Source of the DNA: Penium margaritaceum
Taxonomy: Eukaryota; Streptophyta; Zygnematophyceae; Desmidiales; Peniaceae
NCBI GenBank assembly: GCA_023375785.1
Contig: SZWC01004787.1
Coordinates: forward strand, 87,706-151,705
Reading direction: 5' to 3'
DNA length: 64,000 nucleotides
Position numbers and translations under genes: made by a program. Below the pieces are notes generated by a model, which was not told where the DNA came from, searched no databases, and worked only from the letters and a program-made list of their open reading frames with translations. Shown here piece by piece: positions 36,360 to 47,906 of the stretch (positions within the stretch are counted from its first letter, which is position 1; every line of letters starts with the position of its first letter).

Positions 36360-37035
36360 GGCTCACGGAGCGTTTTCTAAGGGGAGCTGCGATTATTCAC
36401 CAAGTTGTACACGAGGTGTAGGACATGCATATGGGGCTAGCGGAAGCTTTTATCAGGCAACCAGCAGCTGGAGATGCACCATTCGTGTGGGGGTTTGAAC
36501 AGATTACCTTCCGTTTGTTTGGACTACGCCGGCGCCATTGATAGGACGCATGTCCGCATCGCTGTCACGCGCATCTGACAGCCAGCATTCAGTAATTGAC
36601 AGTCATCAGTGACTCAAAATGTTCTCACCGCATGTTATCCCAATATTTGCTTCACATAAGTGTCCATCGGGTAGAAAGGCTCCGTGCACGATGCACGGAT
36701 GCTCACCGAAGCCCTTTACAGCAGTTTCCTGTATTTGGCTTGAAATTGTGTTCTCGCTGATGCTACCTTTTCCAAGTATTTTGTCATAATGCCTCCTTAT
36801 AGGGGTATGATGTGACAATTACAGGAATTCAAAAAAGGTGAAATATGCCCGAGAGATGTGTATGCGTTGATCAATCATTGTCACTTATTCACAAGATCGT
36901 CAATTGAGTGTGCTTTTGGCATTGTAAATTCTTGTTTTGGGATGTTGTAAGCACTTCCATCATAAGACATAGAATTCCAGAGCTGATAGGTGCTGTCTCT
37001 TTTTGTTATGCATAACATTAAACAGGAGAGACAAG
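36360..37035 (+). pseudogene. PIF/Harbinger transposase relic
   Basis: Plus-strand relic of a DDE transposase of the PIF/Harbinger superfamily. Near 36.37-36.49 kb the frame matches the upstream part (HQVVHEV, then LAEAFIRQP). Near 36.51-36.55 kb it reads LDYAGAIDRTHVRI, resembling the GAIDGTHI motif with the first catalytic Asp. At 36.75-36.81 kb VLADATFSKYFVIMPPYRG resembles the second catalytic region (GDxAYP..L..PYR). At 36.87-36.95 kb INHCHLFTRSSIECAFGIVN resembles the third (N..H...R..VE.AFG), with Glu present. VMHNIKQER near 37.0 kb fits the usual LHN end. At least one stop (near 36.42 kb) and several frame changes make it inactive. Confidence 0.75.
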
Positions 37036-37112
37036 ATATGCATTTCTCAGGCTGGGCTCACTGTCTACCAGTCACGACAAGTTTCATTCCTGTCTGGGTG
37101 TGTCCAAGTAGA

Positions 37113-37169
37113 CGACAGTGTAGAGATGTCCATACATCTCTACACTGTCGTGTAGAGATGTATGGACAT
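37113..37169. repeat. Compound palindrome
   Basis: Two overlapping inverted repeats. One has 17-bp arms (37113-37129 and 37134-37150) with a 4-bp loop. The other has 19-bp arms (37126-37144 and 37151-37169) with a 6-bp loop. All arms are perfect. The middle arm pairs with either neighbour, so two alternative hairpins are possible. It sits between the two convergent PIF/Harbinger genes. Confidence 0.92.
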
Positions 37170-37629
37170 GCCAGTGCATTTTCCATATTGACAGACTATT
37201 CACAGAGAGAATTTGACACCATTACTGCAGAGAATTGATGCATTGGCATGTTGGTTTTCCATTGCATGTGCTATTGATAACATAACTACACTATGGTTAG
37301 AATTCAACAAACAATAAATAGACAGTGACGTGGGACAAATGATTCAAATCTAAAACATTAATCAATAGTAGAACAAGAAAAATGACTACATACACAGATC
37401 CTCATGAGCACCGAGACCTGATTCTACAACGACACATCTGCCATCACCATCCTTTACTTGCTTATCCTACTCCTTCATATCCTTGTCTTCATCATTGTCA
37501 TTCTCATCTCCACCGTCCTTGCAATCCTCTCTTTTGTCCTATACGTGCTCGTCATGCCAAGATGAACATCCAAAAAGAATGTTTAACACACGTGCACATA
37601 GCCCCCTCTTGGAGTACACATAAAGAATG

Positions 37630-38790
37630 CACATCTTATCATCCTTTTGGAGCATGTCCCACACCTCCAGCCTATCATCATCAGACATGACAGAAAAATT
37701 ACTCAAATCCTATACTGCCGTGCCCCAAGGTGTCTTGGGGCCATCATTGCAAATAACGCATTTCAAACGGCCCGCACCCTTGACGAGTGCCGCAATGAGG
37801 TCAACCTGACAGTCAAACACTTCATGAAAAACCACACGCGTTACATCATCATGTACCAGAGATTTGTCTTTCCCACCCAAAACACAAGCTTCCTCAAAAC
37901 TGAAAGTGTTCCCTTCCACAGCCTTGTGAAAACTTCCTAGCTTAGTGGCAATGTCAAACTTTGGAAAAGACACCCTCTACAGCTTTGCAGCCATGGGATT
38001 GGTCCGCTTCCAATATTCCCACGCTTTACCATCAATCTTGTTGGACCAGCGCATGCGGTCACGGTTATCTCTGCTCTTACAGAGAATGTAACATGCAAGG
38101 GGCCAGATCTTTGTAAGGTGTTTGTAGCAGTATCTGATTTTCTCTGTGGATGATCCGACTGCCAGTTTTTGCAGTTCTCTTAACTTTGGCGCAATAGCCC
38201 TATGCATACGGGTGTGCCACCCAATCACCTCTCAGAACTGCGCCGCCAATCCCATAAGGGCAATATCTTTCTCATGCATGCATCAGTTCTTGGCAAGCCC
38301 GTCCAATGATTTAGGTGTCATGTTGCTGCACAATGGAGTTGTTGAAATTGAAGCATTCGTAAATGGAGCTTGTCTTGCGACATTGATAATGTCGTCCACT
38401 ATCACATCTTTGTCACCACCCATGCCATCATGCACTTCCACATCAGAGATAGGCTTCACGATAATAAATGGGACTCCATGCGTCCATCATACAACAATTG
38501 TGAGGGCACGTGTGCCTGATGTCCGTAGCTTTTGCAGTCGCTGCCGACCAATGGCGTACAATTGAAGTTTTCATTTGTGACGGGTGCGGGCGCTGAAAAA
38601 AGGGGCCAAGGTGAGGACATTGCCAACTGGCTTTGTTCACCTCATGAATGAAATTGCGTAGAGGTTGCATAGGCAAACTGGTTGGTATGTATCCCATGTG
38701 AGGTGTTGACGTGGCACCAGTTGCACTGACTTGGAAGGCAAAGCTTGTGGACGAGCATGTGCTCTGCCGCCGGTGATCCATGGTGGACGG
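37630..38790 (-). pseudogene. Myb/SANT-like protein relic, probable PIF/Harbinger partner
   Basis: Minus-strand coding relic with one frame open for most of 38.56-37.65 kb, interrupted by a few stops. The likely start ATG near 38.78 kb lies in a different frame, so at least one shift has occurred. The middle (about 38.3-37.98 kb) has the Trp/aromatic spacing of a trihelix or Myb/SANT-like DNA-binding domain: AKNWCMHEKDIALMGLAAQF, then IAPKLREL, IRYCYKHLTKIWPL and KAWEYWKRTNP. PIF/Harbinger elements commonly encode a separate Myb-like protein that helps the transposase bind DNA. Its tail-to-tail position to the transposase at 36.4-37.0 kb suggests that role. A captured host gene is the alternative. 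Confidence 0.5.
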
Positions 38791-39160
38791 TTGGTTACAA
38801 AGGGACAAGTGTTACACCTTTTTGTGCATGGATTTTTAACTCATCACGTACACCGATGACTAAATAAGTGGCTCAAAAGACACTCATGCCACCCCAAGTA
38901 AAAAAAGCGTGTTCAAATACTTGAACTTCAAATGTACGAACAACGCTATGAACACCACTGTGAGATGGGAAAGTCAAAACTTGTTTATTTCAACCTTGTG
39001 AGAATACAAGAGCTTGGCTTAAAACATTGATTAATTAGTCTTAATCTGAGGCGGCTTGACACATTTAGTGAATTTTTTCTGACTAAATATTCTGGAACTG
39101 GTTTCACAAAGATAGTTGACTATTTAGTTAAAAAAATGCCAATGAACCCCTGTCTTGTCT
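38790..39160. other. No recognisable gene
   Basis: AT-rich spacer with no open frame of note and no clear terminal repeat for the PIF/Harbinger relic. Confidence 0.5.
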
Positions 39161-39496
39161 TATGTGACCCTCATATACCCCGATCTTGGAACAATTAGTC
39201 CCATCCGTCCCTATCCCGGAAAAACAAGCCCCACTCTCCCCCCTCGCCCTCCCCACAAATAAGCCTCACCTGTCCCTATCTAGCAACAGAAAGCCCCATC
39301 TGCCCACCCATCTTCAGCATAGTTAAACAACGACGCTTGTCACTACTTGAGCATGGTGAAAACGACAGGCATGCTAGATTGCTGCCCTCCATCACAGCTG
39401 TCACAATGGAGGGCCACAAAAATATTCAGGGCGAATGTGCCAGACGACGTCCGTTGGACGGCACTTTGTCAACCAAATCCCCCCCCCCCCTCCCCC

Positions 39497-39557
39497 NNNN
39501 NNNNNNNNNNNNNNNNNNNNNNNNNNNNNNNNNNNNNNNNNNNNNNNNNNNNNNNNN
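39497..39557. other. Assembly gap (61 N)
   Basis: Run of N preceded by a C-run (39480-39496). As with the first gap, homopolymer sequence borders it. Confidence 0.97.
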
Positions 39558-39639
39558 GCGCTGAGGGAATTCGCTGGGAATTCTGGCCAACGAGCCTTGG
39601 CCGGAATCTGCTCCAAGAATGGGGAGGCAAAAATCCCCA

Positions 39640-39880
39640 TTCGTTTTAGCTTTGATTTTTTACCAAGTTTATGGCCCTGTTTGAAATACTAACCTTATAC
39701 AAACCCACCTCCGAGTTACTCGCGGGTCCTTAGGGTTTAATTTTTGTGGGGGCACCTGCTGGGCCCAGTGGTAGCAGGGCCTAGCAGGTTCCTTTACATC
39801 GCATGGGCAGTCTTGGAACCCCCATGCAAACTCTCCTCAAACCACCCCTTGAATAATGAAAAATCCCTCCATGAAGGGGT
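39640..39880 (+). repeat. Dispersed repeat, copy 2
   Basis: Same family and orientation as 2845-3090. It contains an internal short inverted repeat (CCTGCT ... AGCAGG, near 39757-39778). It lies inside the fold-back element. Confidence 0.5.
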
Positions 39881-40149
39881 TTGTGATTGTTGGGCCAAAA
39901 AAAGGAACTTAAGCATGTCGACTCTGCATGCCATACGACGTGGACATGCTGACTTTTGAGAAACAAGATGGGTAATATTGTTTTTTCTAAGCATTAATCT
40001 CCATCTGTGTGTAAGGGGTGTATGAGGCTTATTGTTCCTAGGAAGGGGCGAATGGTGCTTATTGTTCCATGGTAGGAGCGAAATAGGCCTACTTCTCCGG
40101 GATGGGAGGAATTCAAGCTTGTTCTCGATGGCGAGGGGTGTATGGTCAT

Positions 40150-41100
40150 TCAACCCACTGACCTATGAAGAAAATGATTGTTACGTCGCCAACATGTGAC
40201 ATGCAACGTAGACGGGAACTTCCGCCAGCGTTGACAGCCTCGACTCCCGTGTCCAGACTGATCTGATGGTTGCGATGGTGGGAAATAAATCTTCAGCAAT
40301 AAAAAAGCCTTGATGGACCTTGATGGCCTCGAGGATCCTCCAGGGCCCGGCAGGTCAACACGAGGCCGAGCGCGTCGTCTGTCGAGAGGCAACCCATCAA
40401 TGCCCATCAAGCTAAAAGTCTGATGGATGTGGATGGGGTCCCCTCCCAAGACCGCGGACAAGCATCTGCAAGGCCGCTCAAATTTGAATCTCATGCATTT
40501 TTTTCTACCTTCACAAATTTTCACTGACAATCACATACGTCTGAAATGTGTAACGGCTCACTCTTGGCATGGACGGACAAGTGACTGGACCCATCAGCTC
40601 ACCATCACCAGTCGGGACGTGATGGGCTCGGTCAAGGTGAAGGCGAGCATCTGATTCTTCTTCCATGTTTTCCCCATGTTTTTTAATTTCCCACCAGTGC
40701 GGCCATCACATCACTCTGAACGGCCTCGTGTGTCATGTTCCTGTTCAGTATTCAACAAAATTTTGCGTCCGCCATGTAGGCGTGGCAAGATGACATAGAC
40801 AACTGCAAGATGACTGGAGATGCAAACCCGCCAAGAAACATTGCAAGATTGCTAATTTTTTTTTTTTCAAGTTGTGGCAGTCGGTGAAGCCTCTATCTTT
40901 TGGTGAACTTGAAGCACGAACTCCAAAATGGCTGATTTCAATGAAGGATGATTGTCGAATCGGTTGTGAACATGGAATTTGACCACTGCATTTCAGTGAA
41001 GAAAAAAAAACAAAAAAAAAACATCTTGTTAAATCAATCAGGTGCCATTGGTGGATTGTATTTGCCAAAACCTTGAATTTTGAACTCGCAAATGCAAACA
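40150..41100. other. No recognisable gene
   Basis: Mixed-composition spacer with A- and T-runs near 40857-40868 and 41006-41021. Open stretches on the minus strand have no recognisable domain. Confidence 0.5.
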
Positions 41101-41149
41101 TTTGAACCGATACGCACCATGCACCAGACCGCATTTCCGGGTCGCAAAG

Positions 41150-42184
41150 CATGGGACCCCACACCTGGCATGCACTAAGGTCGTCCTACGGCCATCACAC
41201 TTGTCACTCGTTGTCTACCTCATCCATTCACATGTCTACCCCCTCCGGCTCAAACTCCGCCGGAAGGTTCACCAGCATGCTGCACCTTTCACCTGCACCA
41301 TCTCTTGTCCAAGGTGGAGCATCTGCCACGCGCCAGTTTTTCGCTTCAGGGTCGGACCACATCCCGTTTCTGGCGCGCATGCACCGTTTGCGTGATGGCA
41401 GGTACGAGGCTCCTGGCAGTGAGGTGGAACACGGCTGCCATGCATTCCAGGACGGCGTTGAGGTTGCTGCCTCATTGGCGGTGAGGCGGCAAGCATGTGC
41501 CTTGGGCCCCATGTTCTCATCATTATTTGGATGCTGGCATAGTGCTGGTTTGCGGGTGGAACAAGGCTGCCATGCATGCCAAGACTGCACATGGGTTCGT
41601 GTCAAATCCGTCCATGACGTCATCGTCTATCAAGCCAAGTGACAAGGACGCAACAACGGATTGTATCATCACCAATGGTCTGGGTAAAAACTTCTGGAAG
41701 ACGGAGCAGGAATGCATTCTCATCAATATGGCAGTTGCCTATGTCGTGGAGTTTCATGAAAGTAGCAGGTGGATGAAGAAGTTGCACGACCGCATCGCGC
41801 CGTAACACAACAGGGAGTTCTGCATGATGGATGACTTGACATGCGTGTAGGTTAGTTAATGCACTCTGGAAGCATGCATATGCGCTTGTGGCTCAAAGTG
41901 TTATAGGGTTGAACCATTTCACATGGCATATTGAGCTGTCTGCTGAGAAGTGCGAGGAGCTTCGTAGTAAAAATCCTGAGCACGGGAAGCATGACGGCAA
42001 ACAGCTACCATGGTTTGACAATGCTAACCTGCTGTTTGTACGTGACAGGGCGCATGGAGAGAACGTACTGGACAGCAAAGCAGTGACCATAGGGGAGTCG
42101 GATGGGCCTATCAATTTGACAGATGATGATGATGATGGAATAGTCTTTCCGGAAAAGCGGGAACAAATGTCACTTCTTTTGTAG
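41150..42184 (+). pseudogene. Possible Myb/SANT-like protein relic
   Basis: Several plus-strand open stretches in different frames (41151-41642, 41497-41805, 41888-42184) with host-like composition. The segment GKNFWKTEQECILINMAVAYVVEFHESSRWMKKLHDRIAP (about 41.68-41.80 kb) shares its spacing of Trp, Glu, Leu, Ala, Arg and a closing I-A-P with the relic at 38.3-38.2 kb. This points to the same trihelix/Myb-like class. The end (about 42.1-42.18 kb) has a run of Asp. Stop codons and frame changes separate the stretches, so it is either a pseudogene or a gene with introns. No transposase is seen beside it. Confidence 0.35.
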
Positions 42185-42186
42185 CA

Positions 42187-42373
42187 GGAGGGCCGGTTCA
42201 GGCCCTCCCACTTTGCAATAGCAAGGGGGTGGCCAGCCACCCACTGGCTACCGGCAGGTCGACGGCCGGCCGGTGGCCGGCCAGCTAGATGGCCTACGGC
42301 CGGTCAGGTGACCAGCCGGCCACCCAACGGCAGGCCACCAGCCGCCGATCGAGTTGGTAGCTCGATCGGCGGC
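42187..42373. repeat. GC-rich cluster of consecutive hairpins
   Basis: Several perfect inverted repeats follow one another: GGAGGGCC/GGCCCTCC (42187-42208), GGGTGGC/GCCACCC (42227-42242), GGCCGGCC/GGCCGGCC (42264-42282) and a 13-bp-armed GCCGCCGATCGAG/CTCGATCGGCGGC (42341-42373). Imperfect ones lie between them. The block is much more GC-rich than its surroundings. It starts at the end of the Myb-like relic, so it could be a structured 3' end, a fold-back element end or a replication hairpin array. Confidence 0.8.
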
Positions 42374-43250
42374 TGAGTAGCCATAAGCACCTTGAGGGCA
42401 AGGCTTGTGGCCTTGTGTCCTTGCCCTTTCTTGCCCTCCTTGCCAACGAGAGCAAGCGAGGATGAAGGATAGGCGTGAGTGAGAGAGATGTGAGAAACAG
42501 ACAAAGTGTCAACGTAAAATTGTCGATCGTGCTTCGCAAGCGACGATCTTATGCCAACGCATTAAAAACAAAACTCAATTTTGTTTAGGACAAAATACGA
42601 GTTTCAAAACTGAGAAAATCATGCAAACTCACGAGTTTGGTGTAATATCCTCCTTGTTTCAAACCCAGAACGAGGGGATGAGGTGAAAACAGAAATGGAC
42701 CTCCGGAGACTTGAGGTATTCAAGTCTCCCAGCACGGATTGTTGATGACAGTTGCCCCCAGAGTGACACAGAGGGGGAAATCACTCGACCAAGCTCTAGA
42801 AGTCATTCTGTGAACTCCAACGATGACTTCAATGCAGGAGCTAGAGACACAACCGTTACAATGGTTTGAAGAGCAGGGCCACCCTCACAACCAAGTATAT
42901 GACAGTTCCAGTGGCTACTTGATGCATGAAATACCGCGAGTAGCTACACTAGCAACAAAAACACCATAGGAGGGTACGGTGTCTACATTTATCTGTTTCA
43001 AGCGCCGTTAACTACGTCAAAAAGCTTTTGAGAAGCTCTTCTTCATCCTCTTCATTCCTTTGGACTTCCTCTTCTCTCCAAGGGTTGGTTGAATTTTTGT
43101 GGGATGGGATGGGGAGTGTCCACTCCCAAACCGCCAACGTTTCTCCTATTCTCAAGAATCCTCCCTCCCTCCATCCAAAAATTAGAACAGAGCTCTTTCC
43201 CAAGACTTCAGACTCTCACGGCATGAGAGCATCCATAAGGAGGGCAACAC
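42374..43250. other. No recognisable gene
   Basis: Spacer between the hairpin cluster and copia G. A further imperfect hairpin lies near 42523-42548. The 5' LTR and gag part of G would be expected here or further left, but I could not identify them. Confidence 0.4.
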
Positions 43251-46200
43251 CTTGAAGATTTATGGTGGCTTCCCCATTGATTCTAAAGCCACTCACCACA
43301 TGACATCATCGCGTGTTGTGTTCGTGTCGTTGGGGCCTGTTGGGGACATCCATTTTTTCCGTACTGGATCAGGACAGATACTGCCTGTCCATGGCATTTG
43401 TGTCGTGCCGTTTGTCGGTCCCTCCGGTAGCGTCTTCATGCCTGATGTGCTGTATGTTCCTGCACTTTAAGTGAGCCTAATGTCGGTCACTTCCCTCAAC
43501 CATCAAAGTATGGACTTTGTCTCGTCTTGTGTCATTGGTACTGTTTTGTTGTAGTCATCTTGACGCATTGTGCTTCGTAACCTTCATTGTGATAAGCTGT
43601 AAGGTGTGCCTCTATTTGTACCTAGCGAGTCCACCATTTTTGTTGCTCACACTCATGTAATCCCTTTGCTTTCTGCTGGACATACACGCTCGCTTCATCG
43701 TTGCCTTTGTCATGTGAGCACTACTGCAATTCACAGCTTGCTGCGGCATCAGCCTATCACTAGTCTAGATGTTGCCACATGCTCTGCTCCTTACACTACT
43801 AACTGTATGGACTGTGTGCATGGCAAAATGAATTATTCTCCTTTCACTGCTTCCACGTCTTGCACCCATGAGCCTCTCGCTCTTGTCCATGCTGATGTCA
43901 TGGGATCGTTCCCAGTCAAGTTCCTTGGTGGTGTTCGTCACTTCCTTTGTCTGACTGATGACCATTCTCGCGTCCGTTGGATTTTTCCCCTTCGTCTGAA
44001 GAGTGTCGGTTGCACGATTGAGTCAGGGCTTGTCCAGGTAGAGCGTGCTTGCCAGCGCAAGCTAGAGGTGTTTCATTCCAATCAAGGTGGTGAGTTCATC
44101 GGACACAACTTGCATTTTCCTATGACGGTTGGTGTCCAGCTTGAGTCATCCACCCCCTATACCCCTTAGCAAAATGGTGTTTGTGAACACTGAAACCCCA
44201 CTCTTACGGATGGGATTTGCACCATGCTGGTTGAGTCTGGCCTGTCTAAAGCTTTTGCTTATGTGGCCATGAAGTACACGACTTGGGTGTGGAATGGGGT
44301 CCCTCATGGGCCCCTTCCACACCACGTCACTTTGTACAGAAAATCGTACAACCGTCACGTCGACTTGCACCTTGCGCGGGTTTGAGGATGCGTTGTTGTT
44401 GTCTGGCTTCCTAAGGACCACCGCAATGGGAAGCTCTCCCAGCGTGGGCGTCTGTGCGCATTAATCAGTGTCTTGCCAGAGTCCAAGGCGTAAATTACGT
44501 GGAACTCTCTTCTTTGAGAGCAAGTTAAGCCACGACATTCTCCATCGCGTCTCCTCTCTTGGCCCAATCTTGCATGTTTCCAGCAGCTCTTGGACCGGCT
44601 AGCAGTCGGGTGGCTAGCCGCACTCTCAGGTGCCCACCATCTCACCTACGCTCCCGCCGGTGTTCGTCCCGGCTCTCACGTCTATGTCGCTCCCTACGTC
44701 ATTGCCTACATTGTCGGTATGTGCATTGTCACCTGCCTCCCTTCCTGTATCTACATCCGCTTCTTCATCCTCATCTCCATCTGTGTCACTGCCCGTATCA
44801 TCACCTGGTGCTATCTCTTCTTCATCGCCAAAATCATCTCCCGCGTCCTCACCTATGTTATCGCCCACGTCATCTAACGCCTCTCCACTTTACCTTGATC
44901 CCTTGCTGGTTCCTTCCGCAGCAAACCCAGTGGCTCCACTACTCTTGTCTGTCTCTGCCATATATGGTCAGGCTCTAGGTGGTTGCCTACGTCCCTTGTA
45001 GTCTCCCTTTAGCTCTGTCCACTCTACCGGCTGTTCTGTGTCCGCTCATCCGTCTGACCCAGCCTCGGCCCCTCCCACTAATAAGCTAGCTCCTGCTACC
45101 GGACTTGATGCATTTGTTCTGGCAGCGGCTATCATGTAGCCAAACTCAGTAGTTGTCTGTTCCCTTAGTGTGGACGAGTTTTCCCATGTTGTCACAGCCG
45201 CCAAGTCTGGCCTTGCTGTGTCTAACGCCCCTGTCGTCACTGTACTCACTACGCGTGGCTCCACAATCCTCTTGCCTGATCCGGACATCATCCGCCGGGC
45301 TTGCTCTACCCCAGATGCTGCTGTCTGGGAGCAGGCTATGTGTGAGGAGCTCAATGCAGTTACACACCATGATTCTTACAACCTGGTGGACCTCCCACGT
45401 GGTCCCAAAGCCATTGCTGCTAATTGGATGTTCTGCGATAGCTTAAGCCCAACGGTGTGGTTGAACACTATGAGGCTCATCTCATTGCCAAGGGCTTTTT
45501 TTAAGTACCTGGCATCGACTACGATGCCACCTTTGTTCCTGTGGGAGAGTACACCACTGCCAAGGCACTACAGAGTTATGTGGCCCAGCATGTGTAGGAA
45601 CTCCATCAAATGGACATCAATAACACATTCTTACACGGTCACCCGGATGAGGAGATGTAACTGCTGATCCTCCTAGCTTTGATGATGGTATTGGCAACAT
45701 CTGGTGCCTTTGCAAGGCATTATGTCGGTTAAAACAGTCTCCATGCTGCTGGAACCACAAGATTTCTGCCACCCTTGAGTGGGGCGGCTGCCGATGCAGT
45801 CCTGTTGACCGTACTCTTGTCGTCAGTGCTCCAATGATACAGTTCGTTGCCGTATTGGTCTATGTGGATGACCTCTTCATTGCCTCGCTATATCCACAGG
45901 CTATCCAGGCTGTGAAGGACCTCCTCAAGTTTATGTACAAGATGAAGGACCTTGGCAATGCCTGTGTCTTCTTGGGCATGGAGATTGAACGTGACTGTTC
46001 ATGACGCATGCTTACCATGCATCAAGCCAGGTATGTCCGCACTCTGGGGGAGCGGTTCTCCGACCTCCTAGCTGCTATGCGTCTACGCCTATGATGCCTG
46101 CTAGATAGAGGCTTCTAAAGACCACTGACCCTATGCGATTGGAGGAGTAGGTCCATGTCACCTTCAGGTCATCAGGTCTCTGATGTTTTGTGTCAAAGCC

Positions 46201-46753
46201 ACGCATGCAAGTGCTGCCCTTGCAGTCAACTTCTTATCACAGTTCTCCCAGTTTCCATTTTGCCTCCATCTCAAGACGGCGTTGCGTGTCGTCCGCTACG
46301 TCATGTCCACAACTTGTCTCAGCTTGAGTTTTCCCGCATAGCCCTTTGTCATCGTCGATGAAGACACAGACAGCAATTGGGCTCATGATCGTGATGCACG
46401 CAGCCCGTCCGGTTACATCTTTCTCATCAGTGTCACCACGGTTTCCTAGAAGAGCAGAAAGCAAGGTTGTGTCGCGAGCAGCTCAACTGAGTCTGAGTAT
46501 GTCGCTCTGGTGCTGGCATCTTTGAGAGCATTTGGTTGTGTCCTCTCATGCAACAGTTGCATCAGCCTATCCGCTGCATCACTCTTTGGTGTAACAATGA
46601 GAGCACTTGCCGCATTGCTGAGCACGATAGAATGCATCACACTCGCACCAAGCACATCAACATCAAACATCACTTTGTCCGTGAACATATTGCGTGTGCT
46701 CATGTGCACCTGATTGGAGTTGACACCCATCAGCAGCACACTAACTTCCTTAC
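43250..46753 (+). mobile_element. Old copia element G, left portion
   Basis: Plus-strand Ty1/copia relic and host of the nest. Parts are protease (IDSKATHHMTS near 43.27 kb), the integrase leader (LHRCLCHV, near 43.69 kb) and core (about 43.85-44.5 kb), a Ser/Pro/Leu-rich linker (about 44.6-45.1 kb), reverse transcriptase (about 45.15-46.1 kb, YVDDLF near 45.86 kb) and RNase H (about 46.35-46.75 kb). It stops at CTTAC (46749-46753), where copia F is inserted. It is old and broken many times. Neither LTR was located. Confidence 0.75.
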
Positions 46754-47906
46754 TATTGGATTTTTTGTGACAGGGAGAAAGGTCTAGGACCCTTGCTTGT
46801 GGGACCTTTGGGTGATCAGCTGTGCAGCTTGAATAGTAGCAAGAGAAAGAATTGGAAAACTTGGATGGGAACTGGAATCTTGATCTCCACAGAAAACAAC
46901 TATGGTATATGAAATCCTAGGGAGACTAGGCTAGCATAGCTCCTGGCCCACTAAGGGGCAACACCTTGCTAGGCCTTGTGGACCGTCATGGGAAGGATCT
47001 TGGCGCAGTCTCCAGGTTGACATGCATCAAGGACAGCCTCCACCCAGGCTGGTAGGCCGTGCCAGGCTTACAGGGGCCTTGGAGGGATCTCCTGCTGATT
47101 CTTGGTCTTGGGATCCAGAGTCAAAGGTTTGAGCATAGCTGAGTGCTTGCAAAATGTTGAGATGATTGAACTGAAAGGAGCTCTACCTACTATACCTATG
47201 GATCTGGCAAGTTGACCACCTGAACGAGAAGCTTCCTTCAGATGGTTCAGGTCTGCTACCTCTTGGGCCTTCCTTAGGAGAAGCTTCTTTCCAGGAGAAG
47301 CTTCCTGTAGTTCAGAGATGTTAATGGCATCCGTACAGGTTCAAGAAGAAGCTTCCTCCTTGAGGAATTGTTGCAAGTTGTTCAGTTGAAACTTCCCCAG
47401 GTGGTTGCTTGCTCTACAGGCTTGTCTCTGAAGACCGCCGATCTTGCTGTAATGAAGCATGAGAGCCGCCAATCAGGTGTCTCCTGAAGCTTTCCCTTGA
47501 TTGGCTCATGCAGATGGACTCGCCCAGGGTCCCAGCATGAGGATGCTGATGTAGTATAGGCCTCATGTTCAGGGTGCATGCCGCCTGTCCAATCAGCTAC
47601 AGTGTTCCCTGATTAGGATAGCTGTGTAGTAGTGTACAGCAAGTAGCTCCTTCTTCCAAGAGCTAGCTAGGGGCACGCGCAACCCTCTTGCGCATGCCAG
47701 CACTCAATAGTACACACCAAGCCCTTTAGGATGCTTCAGGGCTGGTCGCTAGAATTTATCTAGCCTGTATAGGGGAATATCCCCAATAGGTAGTGAGCCC
47801 GGGAATTTACAGTAAAAGCTGTAGCTTTCTGTACGGTGCTCCGAATGTTGTGCCGTCTTTGCCCATTTGGAGTTTGACACGAGCACGGTAACCACACTAT
47901 TCAACA
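46754..47906 (-). repeat. 3' LTR of copia F
   Basis: Aligns along its length with 62000-63154. The right edge on the plus strand is TTCAACA. A purine-rich tract on the minus strand (47907-47917) abuts the internal side, as expected for the 3' LTR of a minus-strand element. Several ACTT/AGAAGCTTCC-type short repeats occur within both LTRs. Confidence 0.87.

Larger units (their letters stand above)
39165..40148. mobile_element. Fold-back element with repeat-built arms
   Basis: The left arm (about 39165-39315) and right arm (about 40010-40148) are inverted relative to each other. Each arm is built of about four degenerate units of 28-37 bp with the theme GGAACAATAAGCCCCATTCG, then TCCCTATCC. 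The interior contains an assembly gap (39497-39557) and copy 2 of a dispersed repeat. No coding capacity is seen. The structure fits a fold-back or long-inverted-repeat MITE. Flanking target duplication was not found. Confidence 0.6.
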
